The position numbers and the translations under genes are program-made. The notes under the pieces are model-generated. The model was not told the origin of the DNA. It did no database searches and saw only the letters and a program-made list of their open reading frames with translations. From contig JAXGNN010000001.1 in assembly GCA_040767925.1 (NCBI GenBank), forward strand, positions 744,001 to 808,000: DNA of 64,000 bases, given 5' to 3'. Shown here piece by piece: positions 52,838 through 61,395 of the stretch (positions are counted from its first letter, which is position 1; each line of letters starts with the position of its first letter). Origin of the DNA: Phil1 sp040767925. GTDB lineage: Bacteria; Bacillota; Clostridia; Christensenellales; CAG-138.

Positions 52838-53062
52838 ACGAAAAACGCCCTCAGCACGCGCTGAGGACGAACAAATCGATTGTCCGCGGTTCCACCCCAA
52901 TTGGAAAACCCACTTATCCGGGCTGTATCGCGCCCGCGCGCCCGCGGTAACGGGGCGGTTTTCCCTCAAAGTCTCCCGAGCGCGCTTGCAGCCTCGGCGC
53001 GCCTCTCTGGGCAGGGGTAACATGAGGTACTCTTCCCGTATCATCCCGCAGGATCCTGTCGT
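52838..53062 (-). promoter_or_regulatory. T-box riboswitch (threonine) with terminator, upstream of thrS
   Basis: On the minus strand the core GGGGTGGAACCGCGG lies at about 52898-52884. The terminator pairs CCTCAGC (52866-52860) with GCTGAGG (52855-52849), then GCGTTTTT. The bulge UGGA fits a U discriminator, as in tRNA-Thr. An ACC, a Thr codon, is present in the expected part of stem I (near GGGAAAACCGCC), but the exact specifier cannot be fixed by eye. Confidence 0.85.
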
Positions 53063-53068
53063 TCAATC

Positions 53069-53097
53069 AGTATACCCCCGCGCGCCGCGCGTGTCAA
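53069..53097 (-). promoter_or_regulatory. Promoter of the thrS T-box transcript
   Basis: Minus-strand TTGACA (53097-53092) and TATACT (53074-53069), 17-base spacer; a consensus -35. The 53098-53379 stretch beyond it shows no gene I can support. Confidence 0.75.
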
Positions 53098-53379
53098 GTT
53101 CTCCGCGAAAACGGCGCCTCCCCTCCGCCGCCGGCGCAAACGAAAGGGGTTGTGCTTATAAAAAACATGCGCCTGTTTTATTCTATTCTTCCGCCCGCGC
53201 GCATGAGAAAGATTTTCGAAAGAAAGGCGGGAAACGGCGCGAGCTCTCATCCGCGCGCGGGGAAGAGGCAAAATTCGGCCTTTTTATCGCTCCGCCATCC
53301 TCGCTTTTCCAACGCTATTTCACTGTCACGCGGGCATACTGTTGAATATGCTGCATCAGAGATATTTACGGGGGAATGC

Positions 53380-54120
53380 ATGAGGGAACATGTTATTACC
53401 ACGCAGAAATATGATATTCAGCCCGCGGCGGCTCTCGCCGCCAGGATGCGCGTACAAAACGGGCTGAACCTGCGCGGCGCCGGGGAGCGCTGCGCGGTGG
53501 CGCTCCTGCGAACCGAGTCGGACGAATACGAGCTCGCGGACGCGCTGTGCGAAGTGCTTTTGGACGAGGCTTCGGGCCGCGAGATCGCCATCGCCGTCGA
53601 GGACCTCGCGCTTTCCGCCGAGGAGAAGCGCATCGTGCTGCCCGAGGCGGAGCGGCTCGCGCGGCGCGCCTTCGGCGTGAAAACGCGCGAGCGCGTGCGC
53701 GAAAAGCTCCTCATGCACATCGAATTCGCCGATGAAACCAACCTCGAGGGCTTCATGCGCTTTCGCTTGAGGGAGCTCCTCGCACTCTTCGCCGCGGCGG
53801 CGGGCAAGGCCGCGGACACGCTGGTGCTTCGCGGGGACTACCTCGAACTGATGACGGTGCTCGCCTCCTTCGCCCGGATGCAGCCGCCGCGCACCAAGGA
53901 GGTCTGCCTCGTTTTGAACGCGGACGGGAGCTGCACTCTGACCGGCGCGGGCGGCGCGCGCATCAATTGCGAAAACACGGGCCGCGAAGGGCTCATCAGC
54001 ATACTGCTCGGCCTCGCGCCGGAATCGATCATCGTGTACGACCTCTCCTGCGGGCGCGGCGCGCTCCTGTGCGAGGTCGTGAGCCGCGTTTTCAGGGAGC
54101 GGGTGCGGCTGTTCCGCTAA
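53380..54120 (+). CDS. ytxC: YtxC-like sporulation protein
   Basis: 246 residues from the ATG at 53380 (GGGGGAA upstream); sequence before it is not conserved coding. The most telling segment is EFADETNLEGFMRFRLRELL, which matches the YtxC pattern, with a late LGLAPESIIVYD strand. In Bacillus ytxC lies near thrS too. YtxC is listed as a putative sporulation protein with no clear biochemical role. It supports a spore-forming Clostridia-like host. It may be transcribed apart from uvrC, which has its own promoter. Confidence 0.72.
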   Translation: MREHVITTQKYDIQPAAALAARMRVQNGLNLRGAGERCAVALLRTESDEYELADALCEVLLDEASGREIAIAVEDLALSAEEKRIVLPEAERLARRAFGVKTRERVREKLLMHIEFADETNLEGFMRFRLRELLALFAAAAGKAADTLVLRGDYLELMTVLASFARMQPPRTKEVCLVLNADGSCTLTGAGGARINCENTGREGLISILLGLAPESIIVYDLSCGRGALLCEVVSRVFRERVRLFR

Positions 54121-54255
54121 AACCTTTAAAAACCTCCCGGGCTTATTGTGCCGCAAAGCCCGCCGTTTCATAAATGCGTTCACATCCCACCGGGGCAGGT
54201 GCGCTCCGCGTGGATCTTTTCGCTTGCCTGAAAGCCCGCGCGTCCCCCGCGCGCC

Positions 54256-54284
54256 TTGCCATTTTCCCTTCCTCAATTTATAAT
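54256..54284 (+). promoter_or_regulatory. Promoter of uvrC, predicting a leaderless transcript
   Basis: TTGCCA (54256-54261) and TATAAT (54279-54284), 17-base spacer. The -10 ends 7 bases before the ATG at 54292, so transcription would begin at or next to the start codon. No ribosome site is seen upstream of that ATG. Confidence 0.6.
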
Positions 54285-54291
54285 GATACCC

Positions 54292-56169
54292 ATGAACGAC
54301 ATGATCGCGGAAAAGCTCAAACTCCTTCCGGACGCGCCGGGCGTTTACCGCATGCTCGACGCCGCGGGCAAGGTCATCTACGTGGGCAAGGCGGTGAACC
54401 TCAAAAACCGCGTGCGCTCCTATTTCCGCACGGACAAGAACCGTTCCCCCAAGGTGGCCGCCATGATGAGCCACGTCGCGGACTTCGAATACATCCTCGT
54501 CAAAAACGAAACAGAGGCCCTGACGCTCGAGGCCGCCATGACCAAGGACATGCAGCCGCGCTACAACATCCTGCTGAAGGACGACAAGCATTTCCCCTAT
54601 GTGCGGCTCGACACGAAGCAGGATTTCCCGCGCTTCGAGGTCGTGCGCCGCGCGGTGAACGACGGCGCGCGCTACTTTGGCCCCTACCTCTCGGCGGGCG
54701 CGCTGCACGACGCGCTCAACTGCATCCGGGAGGACTTTCCCGTCCGCCACTGCAGAAAGGACATTAGAAAATCCATCGCGCGGGGCGAGCGGCCCTGTTT
54801 GATGTATCACCTCGGCAAATGCTGCGCGCCCTGTTCGGGCAACGTCTCCCGCGCGGAATATCACGCGCTGCTCGAAAGCGTCTCGGCCTTCCTCGACGGG
54901 GACACCGCGCCCGTCATCGCCATGCTGCGGGGACAGATGGCGGAACACAGCGAAAATCTGGAGTTCGAGAAGGCCGCCCGCTGCCGCGACCGGATCGCTG
55001 CCATCGAGGCCATGGGTGAAAAGCAGCGCGCCATGACCGCCTCCGGCGCCGAGCGGGATGTGTTTGCCCTCGCGCGGGAAGGGGGGGACGCCGCGATGTT
55101 CGCCTTCTTCATCCGCGGGGGCAGCATCGTGGGCACGCGCCACTTCTCGATGACCTGCGCGGACGAGCCCGCCGGCGAGGTGACGGGCGCGTTTCTGCAG
55201 CAGTATTACGCCGAGTCGGGCGCGATTCCCCGGGAAATCTGCGTGGCGGACATGCCTGAAAACGGCGGGGAGCTCGCGGAGTGGCTCAAATCGTTGCGCG
55301 GCGGCGCGGTATCGCTCCTCTGCCCCAAGCGGGGCGAGAAGCGCGAGCTCGTCGACATGGCGCGCAAAAACGGGCAAGAGGCCATCCAAAGGCAGCGGGA
55401 GCTCGAACGCCGCGCCTGGGAGCGCGGGGAGGGCGCTTTGGCGCGGCTCTCGGCCGTCCTCGGCCTCGACGCGCTGCCCGAGCGGATGGAGTGCTTCGAC
55501 AATTCCCATATCCGCGGCACGGACACGGTCTCAAGCATGGTGGTGTTCCTCGGCGGCAAGCCCGCGCCCAAGGAATACAGGCGCTTCCGCATCCGGCAGT
55601 ACGCGGGGGGCGACGACCTCCTTACCATGCGCGAGGCGCTCGCGCGCAGGTTTTCCCGCGCGAAGGAAGACTCGCGCTTCGCGGCCCTGCCCGACCTTCT
55701 CATCGTGGACGGCGGCAGGACGCAGCTCGACGCGGCGCTCGGGGTGCTCGCGGAGCAGGGCCTCGGCCATATCCCCTGCATCGGGCTCGCGGAGAGGAAC
55801 GAGGAGATCATCCTCCCCGAACAAAGCGAGCCGCTCGCGCTCGAGAGGAGCGACGGCGCGCTCCACCTGCTCCAGCGCATCCGGGACGAGGCGCACCGCT
55901 TCGCCATCACCTACCACCGCACGCTCCATATGAAAAACGCGCTCTTCTCCGAGCTGGACGAGATCGAGGGGGTCGGCGAAAAGCGCAAGCGCCTGCTCTT
56001 CGAAGCCCTCGTCACGCGCGAGGCGATCGCCTCGGCGGACGTGGATGCGCTCGCCTCCGTCAAGGGGATGACGCGCCCCGCCGCGCAGGCGGTCTATGAT
56101 TTTTTCCATAAAACCGAAAAGAAAATTGGGGAAAAGGCCGGGGAGAAAACCGAGGAGAAGAAGGAATGA
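54292..56169 (+). CDS. uvrC: Excinuclease ABC subunit C
   Basis: 625 residues. The GIY-YIG nuclease domain at the N-terminus reads GVYRMLDAAGKVIYVGKA with NLKNRVRSYF. A UVR motif sits near residues 205-240, the RNase H-like second nuclease follows (ECFDNSHIRGTDTVSSMV), and tandem helix-hairpin-helix motifs close the protein (IEGVGEKRKRLL and VKGMTRPAAQAV). It makes both incisions in nucleotide excision repair with UvrAB. Starts at 54292 or 54301 are both possible. The stop overlaps the next ATG. Confidence 0.95.
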   Translation: MNDMIAEKLKLLPDAPGVYRMLDAAGKVIYVGKAVNLKNRVRSYFRTDKNRSPKVAAMMSHVADFEYILVKNETEALTLEAAMTKDMQPRYNILLKDDKHFPYVRLDTKQDFPRFEVVRRAVNDGARYFGPYLSAGALHDALNCIREDFPVRHCRKDIRKSIARGERPCLMYHLGKCCAPCSGNVSRAEYHALLESVSAFLDGDTAPVIAMLRGQMAEHSENLEFEKAARCRDRIAAIEAMGEKQRAMTASGAERDVFALAREGGDAAMFAFFIRGGSIVGTRHFSMTCADEPAGEVTGAFLQQYYAESGAIPREICVADMPENGGELAEWLKSLRGGAVSLLCPKRGEKRELVDMARKNGQEAIQRQRELERRAWERGEGALARLSAVLGLDALPERMECFDNSHIRGTDTVSSMVVFLGGKPAPKEYRRFRIRQYAGGDDLLTMREALARRFSRAKEDSRFAALPDLLIVDGGRTQLDAALGVLAEQGLGHIPCIGLAERNEEIILPEQSEPLALERSDGALHLLQRIRDEAHRFAITYHRTLHMKNALFSELDEIEGVGEKRKRLLFEALVTREAIASADVDALASVKGMTRPAAQAVYDFFHKTEKKIGEKAGEKTEEKKE

Positions 56170-56975
56170 TCAAGCTCATCGCGTTCGACATCGACGACAC
56201 GCTCACCAAGGTTTCCTCCGCGATCCCGGAAAACAACCTCGCCGCCATCCGCCGCGCGAGGGAGGCGGGCATCTTCGTCACCCTCGCCACGGGGCGCGGC
56301 TTCCTCGGCTCCTCCCCGATCTGGAAGCTGATGAACGTCGCGGGCCCCGTCATCAACTACGGCGGCAGCATCGTCAGCGACACGCGCACGGGCAAAACGC
56401 TCTACTCCACCTCGCTCGCGCCGGAGGATGTTTTAGAGCTTTTCGCTCTCGCGCGCGAACTCGGCGTGCACGCGCAGCTCTATCAGGGCGACGCCATCGT
56501 CTACGAGCGGGAGAGCGAATACGCGCGGCGCTATCTGCGCTTCCTCGAGCTGCCGCATGCCGTCGACCCCGACCTCATGCAAAAGCGTTGGGAGAACGTG
56601 CCCAAGGTCATCTTCATCACGGAAAAGGCGCGCGCGGAGGAGCTGATCCCCCGCCTGCAGAAGCGCTACGAGGGCAGATTCAAGGTGTCCGGCTCGAAGG
56701 CGGGCTTCGTGGAGTTCAACGTGCCCACCGCGCACAAGGGGAGCGCGCTCAAATGGGTCGCGGACTACCTGGGCATCGCGCAAAACGAGGTCGCCGCGAT
56801 GGGCGATAACTTGCTCGATATCGAGATGATCCGCTGGGCGGGCATCGGCGCGGCCGTCGCCGACGCGCACGCGGAGGCGCTCGCCGCCGCGGACGTGATC
56901 GCGCCAAGCTGCGAGGAGGACGGCGCGGCCTGGTTCATCGACAACGTCATTTTGAAAGGACAGCGCGATGGGTGA
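56166..56975 (+). CDS. HAD-superfamily phosphatase, Cof type
   Basis: 269 residues. Motif I is FDIDDT (nucleophile Asp), motif II TLATGRG, then a C2 cap, Lys in the late region and motif IV AAMGDNLLDIEMI. Cof-type (IIB) HADs hydrolyse sugar phosphates, FMN or related small phosphates; the substrate cannot be read. It overlaps uvrC by ATGA and hprK by 8 bases, so the four genes act as one unit. Confidence 0.88.
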   Translation: MIKLIAFDIDDTLTKVSSAIPENNLAAIRRAREAGIFVTLATGRGFLGSSPIWKLMNVAGPVINYGGSIVSDTRTGKTLYSTSLAPEDVLELFALARELGVHAQLYQGDAIVYERESEYARRYLRFLELPHAVDPDLMQKRWENVPKVIFITEKARAEELIPRLQKRYEGRFKVSGSKAGFVEFNVPTAHKGSALKWVADYLGIAQNEVAAMGDNLLDIEMIRWAGIGAAVADAHAEALAAADVIAPSCEEDGAAWFIDNVILKGQRDG

Positions 56976-57897
56976 GAGCATCAGAATCAAAACGGAAGAA
57001 TTCGCCAAAGCCCTCGGCATGGCGGCGCTCGTCGCGGGCGCGGGCGAAATCGTCTTCACGACGGCGGAGATCGGCAGGCCCGGCTTGCAGCTGACGGGGT
57101 ATTACAGCCATTTCGCGCAAAGCCGCGTGCAGCTCATTGGCAATTCCGAAATGCACTATCTCTACGGCATGGCCTACGACGAGGCATTCTCGCGCCTCGA
57201 GCGGCTGATCGAGTACGGCATCCCCTGCGTCGTCTGCGCGCGCAACAACATGCCGCCAAAGGCGCTCCTCGACTGCGCCGAAAAGCACGCGCTGCCGGTC
57301 TTCCTCTCCGGCGCGCTCACGGACGACATCGGCCATCGCATCACCAACTATCTCGCGCGCAAGCTCGCGCCGAGCGTGCTCATCCACGGCGTGCTGCTCG
57401 ACGTGTTCGGCGTGGGCATTCTCCTTCGCGGGGCGAGCGGCATGGGAAAGAGCGAGACCGCGCTCGAGATGATCAAGCTCGGGCACCGCCTCGTCGCGGA
57501 CGACGTGGTGGAGCTAACGCGCGTCACCTCGGACAGGCTCGTGGGCCGCGCGCCGGACGCGACGCGCTGCCTCATCGAGGTGCGCGGCATCGGCATCGTC
57601 GACGTGCGCTACCTCTTCGGCGTGGGCGCGGTCGTGGAGGAAAAATCCGTGGAGCTCGTGATGGACCTCGAGCTCCTTGAGGGAGACCGGGAGTACGACC
57701 GATTCGGCTACGGCGTGCGCACGACCGTGATACTCGGCGTGAGCATACCGGAGACGGTGCTGCCCGTGAGCCCCGGGCGCAATCTCGCGGTCGTCGTGGA
57801 GGTTGCGGCGCGCAATTTCCTCCTTAAGCGCATGGGTTACGATACCTCCGGCGATTTCACGCGCCGGGCGCAAGCTTTGTTGGAAGGAAGGGAGTAA
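56968..57897 (+). CDS. hprK: HPr kinase/phosphorylase
   Basis: 309 residues. The N-terminal domain is followed by Walker A GASGMGKSE at about residue 155, the catalytic HRLVADDVV segment, and the HprK signature IEVRGIGIVDVRYLFG. It phosphorylates HPr at Ser46 and reverses it, setting carbon catabolite repression in Gram-positive bacteria. Its neighbour is a ROK sugar kinase, consistent with a sugar-status unit. Confidence 0.95.
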   Translation: MGESIRIKTEEFAKALGMAALVAGAGEIVFTTAEIGRPGLQLTGYYSHFAQSRVQLIGNSEMHYLYGMAYDEAFSRLERLIEYGIPCVVCARNNMPPKALLDCAEKHALPVFLSGALTDDIGHRITNYLARKLAPSVLIHGVLLDVFGVGILLRGASGMGKSETALEMIKLGHRLVADDVVELTRVTSDRLVGRAPDATRCLIEVRGIGIVDVRYLFGVGAVVEEKSVELVMDLELLEGDREYDRFGYGVRTTVILGVSIPETVLPVSPGRNLAVVVEVAARNFLLKRMGYDTSGDFTRRAQALLEGRE

Positions 57898-57900
57898 GCG

Positions 57901-58857
57901 ATGTTCAACGCAGGCTTCGACATCGGCGGCTCGCACATCGCTGGCGGCCTGTATGACGAAAAACGCAACCTCGTCCGCCGCGCGGACGCGGACTTTCCCA
58001 AGGGCAGGCCGGAGGAGGTTCCCGCCCTCGTCGCCGGGATGGCGCGCCGGCTCCTTTCGGGCGTGCCCGAGGGCGAACTCGAGAGCCTGGGTCTCGCCGT
58101 GCCCGGCAGCATCGACCGCGCGCGGGAGAGGGTCATCAACGCCTACAACCTCGGTTTCCACGACTTCCCGCTGCGCGCGCGCGTGCAGGAATTCTTTCCC
58201 GATGTGCCCGTGCAGCTCGGGAACGACGCGGACCTCGCCGCGCTCGCGGAGCTCCACGCGGGCGCTTTGATGGGCGCGCGGTGCGCGGTGCTGATCACGC
58301 TCGGCACGGGGCTCGGCGGAGGCATCATCATCGACGGCGGGCTCTGGCGCGGCGGCATGGGCAACGGGTGCGAGATCGGCCACTTCGTGATGGACATGAG
58401 CGGGATCGCCTGCACCTGCGGCGCGCGCGGCTGCTGCGAGACGCGCTGCTCCGCCTCGGCGCTCGCGCGCGAGGGGCGCGAGGCGGCGTCCTCCCATCCC
58501 GAAAGCCTCCTCAACGTGCGCTCGGGCGGCGACCCCGCGAAAATCGACGCCAGGCTCGTCATCGACTGCGCGCGCGAGAACGACCCCGCCGCGCTTTACG
58601 TGTTCGACCGCTATACGGACGCGCTCAGCTCCGCCGCGGCATCCCTCATCAACATCATCGACCCCGAGATCATCGCCTTCGGCGGCGGCGTGAGCGGCGC
58701 GGGGGAATTCCTCTTCGCGCCCGTCCGCGTTAAGACGAATCAGAAGAGCTTCTACCGCGAGCACGCGCGCATCGTTCCCGCCGCGCTCGGCAACGACGCC
58801 GGCATGCTCGGCGCGGCGCTGCTCTATATGGAGGACAGGCGCTCGGGGTTGGCGTGA
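57901..58857 (+). CDS. ROK family sugar kinase (glucokinase-like)
   Basis: 318 residues. ATP motif DIGGSHIAGG at the N-terminus, catalytic region LGNDADLAAL, ROK signature LGTGLGGGIIIDGGLWRGG, and zinc motif CTCGARGCCE with a preceding EIGH histidine. This fits glucokinase or N-acetylmannosamine/N-acetylglucosamine-type kinases; specificity is unresolved. It lies 3 bases after hprK. A set of hairpins follows its stop. Confidence 0.88.
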   Translation: MFNAGFDIGGSHIAGGLYDEKRNLVRRADADFPKGRPEEVPALVAGMARRLLSGVPEGELESLGLAVPGSIDRARERVINAYNLGFHDFPLRARVQEFFPDVPVQLGNDADLAALAELHAGALMGARCAVLITLGTGLGGGIIIDGGLWRGGMGNGCEIGHFVMDMSGIACTCGARGCCETRCSASALAREGREAASSHPESLLNVRSGGDPAKIDARLVIDCARENDPAALYVFDRYTDALSSAAASLINIIDPEIIAFGGGVSGAGEFLFAPVRVKTNQKSFYREHARIVPAALGNDAGMLGAALLYMEDRRSGLA

Positions 58858-58867
58858 GAGAAACGTT

Positions 58868-58981
58868 GGGGACTCCGTCCCCCCCGTCAAAGGGATACCC
58901 TTTGGCGGGAACGCGAGGGCGAAGCCCTCGAAAGGCCCGAAAGAAAGGTATTCGCTCCGCCCGGCCGCCGTTCCGGCGGCC
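58868..58981. repeat. Four consecutive hairpins after the ROK gene
   Basis: GGGGA/TCCCC (58868-58882), CAAAGGG/CCCTTTG (58888-58904), CGAGGGC/GCCCTCG (58914-58930) and GGCCGCCG/CGGCGGCC (58963-58981). The last is at the convergent end with the next minus-strand gene and may serve as a shared terminator. The dense stems look like a short interspersed repeat or an RNA structure. Confidence 0.55.
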
Positions 58982-58984
58982 TTG

Positions 58985-59227
58985 TCATTCCCGTTTCATT
59001 TCTTTTCGCGCGTTCAAGCGGCGAAACTCCCGGAACTGCCGCACGGCCGCATAGACGGACGAAATGAGCGCCGAAAGCGCAAAGGCGAGCAGGAACCACT
59101 TGGAGACATCGCTCGAGACGAAATCCATCGAGGGATTGTACTGGTCGAGCACGAGCAGCGTCAGAAAGAGCGCCGAAAGAAGGATCGTCGCGTGCGTGAA
59201 AAAGCGCCAGACAAAATGCCGTTTCAT
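58985..59227 (-). CDS. Small two-helix membrane protein
   Basis: 80 residues with two membrane helices (about 12-28 and 44-62) and a basic C-terminus (RQFREFRRLNARKEMKRE). Family not recognised. It overlaps the phosphodiester glycosidase-like gene by ATGA (59224-59227) and so is the second gene of that operon. Confidence 0.6.
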   Translation of the reverse strand: MKRHFVWRFFTHATILLSALFLTLLVLDQYNPSMDFVSSDVSKWFLLAFALSALISSVYAAVRQFREFRRLNARKEMKRE

Positions 59228-60186
59228 TCAATCTCCCCCGCGAAATAGATGATATCGCTCGACGCGCGGCCGCCGTCCGCCGGGTCGCTGACGACCTCGT
59301 CGTCATAGACCATCATGGCCGTCGCGCCGCCGTCGAGGTTATACGCCTCAACGCAGCCCAGGGATTCCATGAGCGCGGAAAGCTCCGCGAGCGTCATCCC
59401 CTCGGAATAGCCGTCCTGGCGGCCGTCCACCACGACGAGGCAGTAATGCCCCGGCTCGTAATAGCCGATCGCGCAGCGGGGATTGTGCCCGCTGATTTTG
59501 CCGGAAAAGGCCTCAAGCGCGGCGCCGTCGCGCAGGAGCGCCGGGCCGAAGCTCCACGCCTGCCACGCGCCGCCATCCATCGCCTCCACGAGCGAGAACT
59601 CGTCCTTTCCATAGACCTCCATGCGCCCGTCGTAATAGAGCACGCAGACTTCCTTATCCCCGTTTTCCTCGCGGTACAATACGCCGTTGCGGATGACGGC
59701 GCCCGTCTTGTGCGCGCCGCAGAAGTCCCCCGAAACGGCGAAAACCGCGCCGTTGTCGCGCGCCATCCGGCGCACGGTTTCCGTATAGCCCATGCTGAAC
59801 GCGCCTCCCGCGAAGGCCGTGCGGAAAAGCTCTATGTTCTTCACCCAAACGTCCGCCACGAAATAGGCGACGCCGTTCTCCTCCACCATGTCGATGGCGA
59901 TGCGCACCTCGTCGGTCTGGTAGCTGTAATCGGCGTCCGCGCCCGTGTCGACCCCCGGAAAAACGGCCGAGAAATCGCCTGCCGCCGCGGCCGGTTCGGG
60001 CGTATCCGCCGCCTGTAAGTGCTCCGCGTCCGTTGACGCAGCATCCGGCGTCCGCCCGGGGAGGGCGATGCTGCGTATCGGGTCATAGGTTTTGGGGATC
60101 GCGTGGTGCATCAGCGCGAATGCCAGGAGCAGGGCGCCGAAGAGCAAAACGTCTCTTACGATGATCAAAAGGACCTTTACCTTCAT
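59224..60186 (-). CDS. Phosphodiester glycosidase family protein (NAGPA-like), membrane-anchored
   Basis: 320 residues from the ATG at 60186; longer in-frame sequence upstream is antisense to the glycosyltransferase gene and is rejected. An N-terminal membrane anchor (about 8-26) precedes a linker and a NAGPA domain with VFAVSGDFCGAHKTGAVIRNG, CAIGYYEPGHYCLVVVDGR and AYNLDGGATAMMVYD. Family members uncover or cleave GlcNAc-1-phosphodiester linkages in exopolysaccharide or teichoic-type polymers. It likely acts on the outside of the cell. Substrate is unknown. Confidence 0.82.
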   Translation of the reverse strand: MKVKVLLIIVRDVLLFGALLLAFALMHHAIPKTYDPIRSIALPGRTPDAASTDAEHLQAADTPEPAAAAGDFSAVFPGVDTGADADYSYQTDEVRIAIDMVEENGVAYFVADVWVKNIELFRTAFAGGAFSMGYTETVRRMARDNGAVFAVSGDFCGAHKTGAVIRNGVLYREENGDKEVCVLYYDGRMEVYGKDEFSLVEAMDGGAWQAWSFGPALLRDGAALEAFSGKISGHNPRCAIGYYEPGHYCLVVVDGRQDGYSEGMTLAELSALMESLGCVEAYNLDGGATAMMVYDDEVVSDPADGGRASSDIIYFAGEIE

Positions 60187-60366
60187 GCGGGGCATACCTT
60201 TCCCGGGCCTGGACCCGCGAAGTAAGAATACTCTGTCGATATGGCGTACGCAATAGCCTATTTTGACAAAAAAGTAAATTCTCGGCTGAACGCTCCAATA
60301 CTTCGCAAATAATAGTATAATCGGTGCGGACGTTACAAAACGGATGACGGACAGGAGGATTCTTCC

Positions 60367-61395
60367 ATCAAACCCTGGGTGCTGATACCGGCTTATCAGC
60401 CGGACGATAAGCTGTGCGCGCTCACGGACGCGCTCAAAGGCCGTTTTTCCGTGCTCATCGTGGACGACGGCAGCACGAACGACGCCTGCGCGGAGGTTTT
60501 TGCGCGCGTGGAGGCTTCCGGCGCGACGGTGCTCCATCACCGCGTGAACCTCGGCAAGGGCATCGCGCTCAAAACGGGCATCGCGTACGTCGCGGGCCTC
60601 GATGAGGAAGTGCCGGGCGTCATCACCGCCGACGCGGACGGCCAGCATTTCCCGGACGACATCGCCAGGCTCGCCGAGGCCATGGCCGAGTATCCGGGCG
60701 ACATAATTCTCGGCGCGCGCGATTTCGCCAAAATGCCCGCGCGCTCGAGAACGGGCAACACCATCACACACGCCGCGTTCCGCGCGAGCACCGGCCTTCG
60801 CGTCACGGACACGCAGACGGGGCTCCGCGCGCTGCCGCGCGGCCTTTTCCCGCAGCTTCTCACGCTTTCGGGCGAGCGGTATGAATACGAGATGAACATG
60901 TTGCTCGCCCTCAACGCGTGGGGCGCGCGCTTCCGAGAGGTCAAAATCGAAACCATCTATCTCGACGGCAACAAGTCCACCCATTTCCACGCGCTGCGCG
61001 ACGGGGCGCGCGTTTTTTCCCGCGTGATCAAATACGCCGCGGCCTCGCTCGCGAGCACGGCGGTGGACTACGCGCTCTACATCCTCTTTCATGCGCTCGG
61101 CCTCAACGTGGCGCTGAGCTTTGCGCTCGCTCGGGCGGTCAGCGCGGCGCTCAACTACGCCGTCAACTGCCGCGCCGTGTTCCGCATGCGCCCGAGCGCG
61201 GCGAACGCGCTGGGCTACGCGGCCCTCGCGGGCTTTTCGCTCGCCGTGGGCAGCGCCGCGGTGTCGCTGCTCTCCCGCGCGGGCCTTGGCGGTATCGCGG
61301 CGAAGCTCGTCGTGGACGCGGCGCTGTTCGCCGTCAATTACCTCGTGCAAAAGCATCTTATCTTCAGGAAGAAGCGCAGGGAAAAGGAAGCCTGA
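60367..61395 (+). CDS. Glycosyltransferase family 2 protein with C-terminal GtrA domain
   Basis: 342 residues if read from the ATC at 60367, which stands 8 bases after AGGAGG and gives the N-terminus (M)KPWVLIPAYQP expected for the family. The first ordinary start, GTG at 60379, is 20 bases from the ribosome site and would cut conserved residues. The GT2 domain has LIVDDGSTNDAC, DADGQHFPDD and the later YEYEMNMLL. Four C-terminal helices form a GtrA-type domain (LASTAVDYALYILFHALG). It likely transfers a sugar onto a polyprenyl carrier and moves it. The ATC is either a rare start or a substitution. Confidence 0.85.
   Translation: MKPWVLIPAYQPDDKLCALTDALKGRFSVLIVDDGSTNDACAEVFARVEASGATVLHHRVNLGKGIALKTGIAYVAGLDEEVPGVITADADGQHFPDDIARLAEAMAEYPGDIILGARDFAKMPARSRTGNTITHAAFRASTGLRVTDTQTGLRALPRGLFPQLLTLSGERYEYEMNMLLALNAWGARFREVKIETIYLDGNKSTHFHALRDGARVFSRVIKYAAASLASTAVDYALYILFHALGLNVALSFALARAVSAALNYAVNCRAVFRMRPSAANALGYAALAGFSLAVGSAAVSLLSRAGLGGIAAKLVVDAALFAVNYLVQKHLIFRKKRREKEA

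Noticed and set aside
53356..55509. 717-codon minus-strand open frame opposite ytxC and uvrC
   Set aside because: Crosses two real genes on the other strand and has no recognisable domain.
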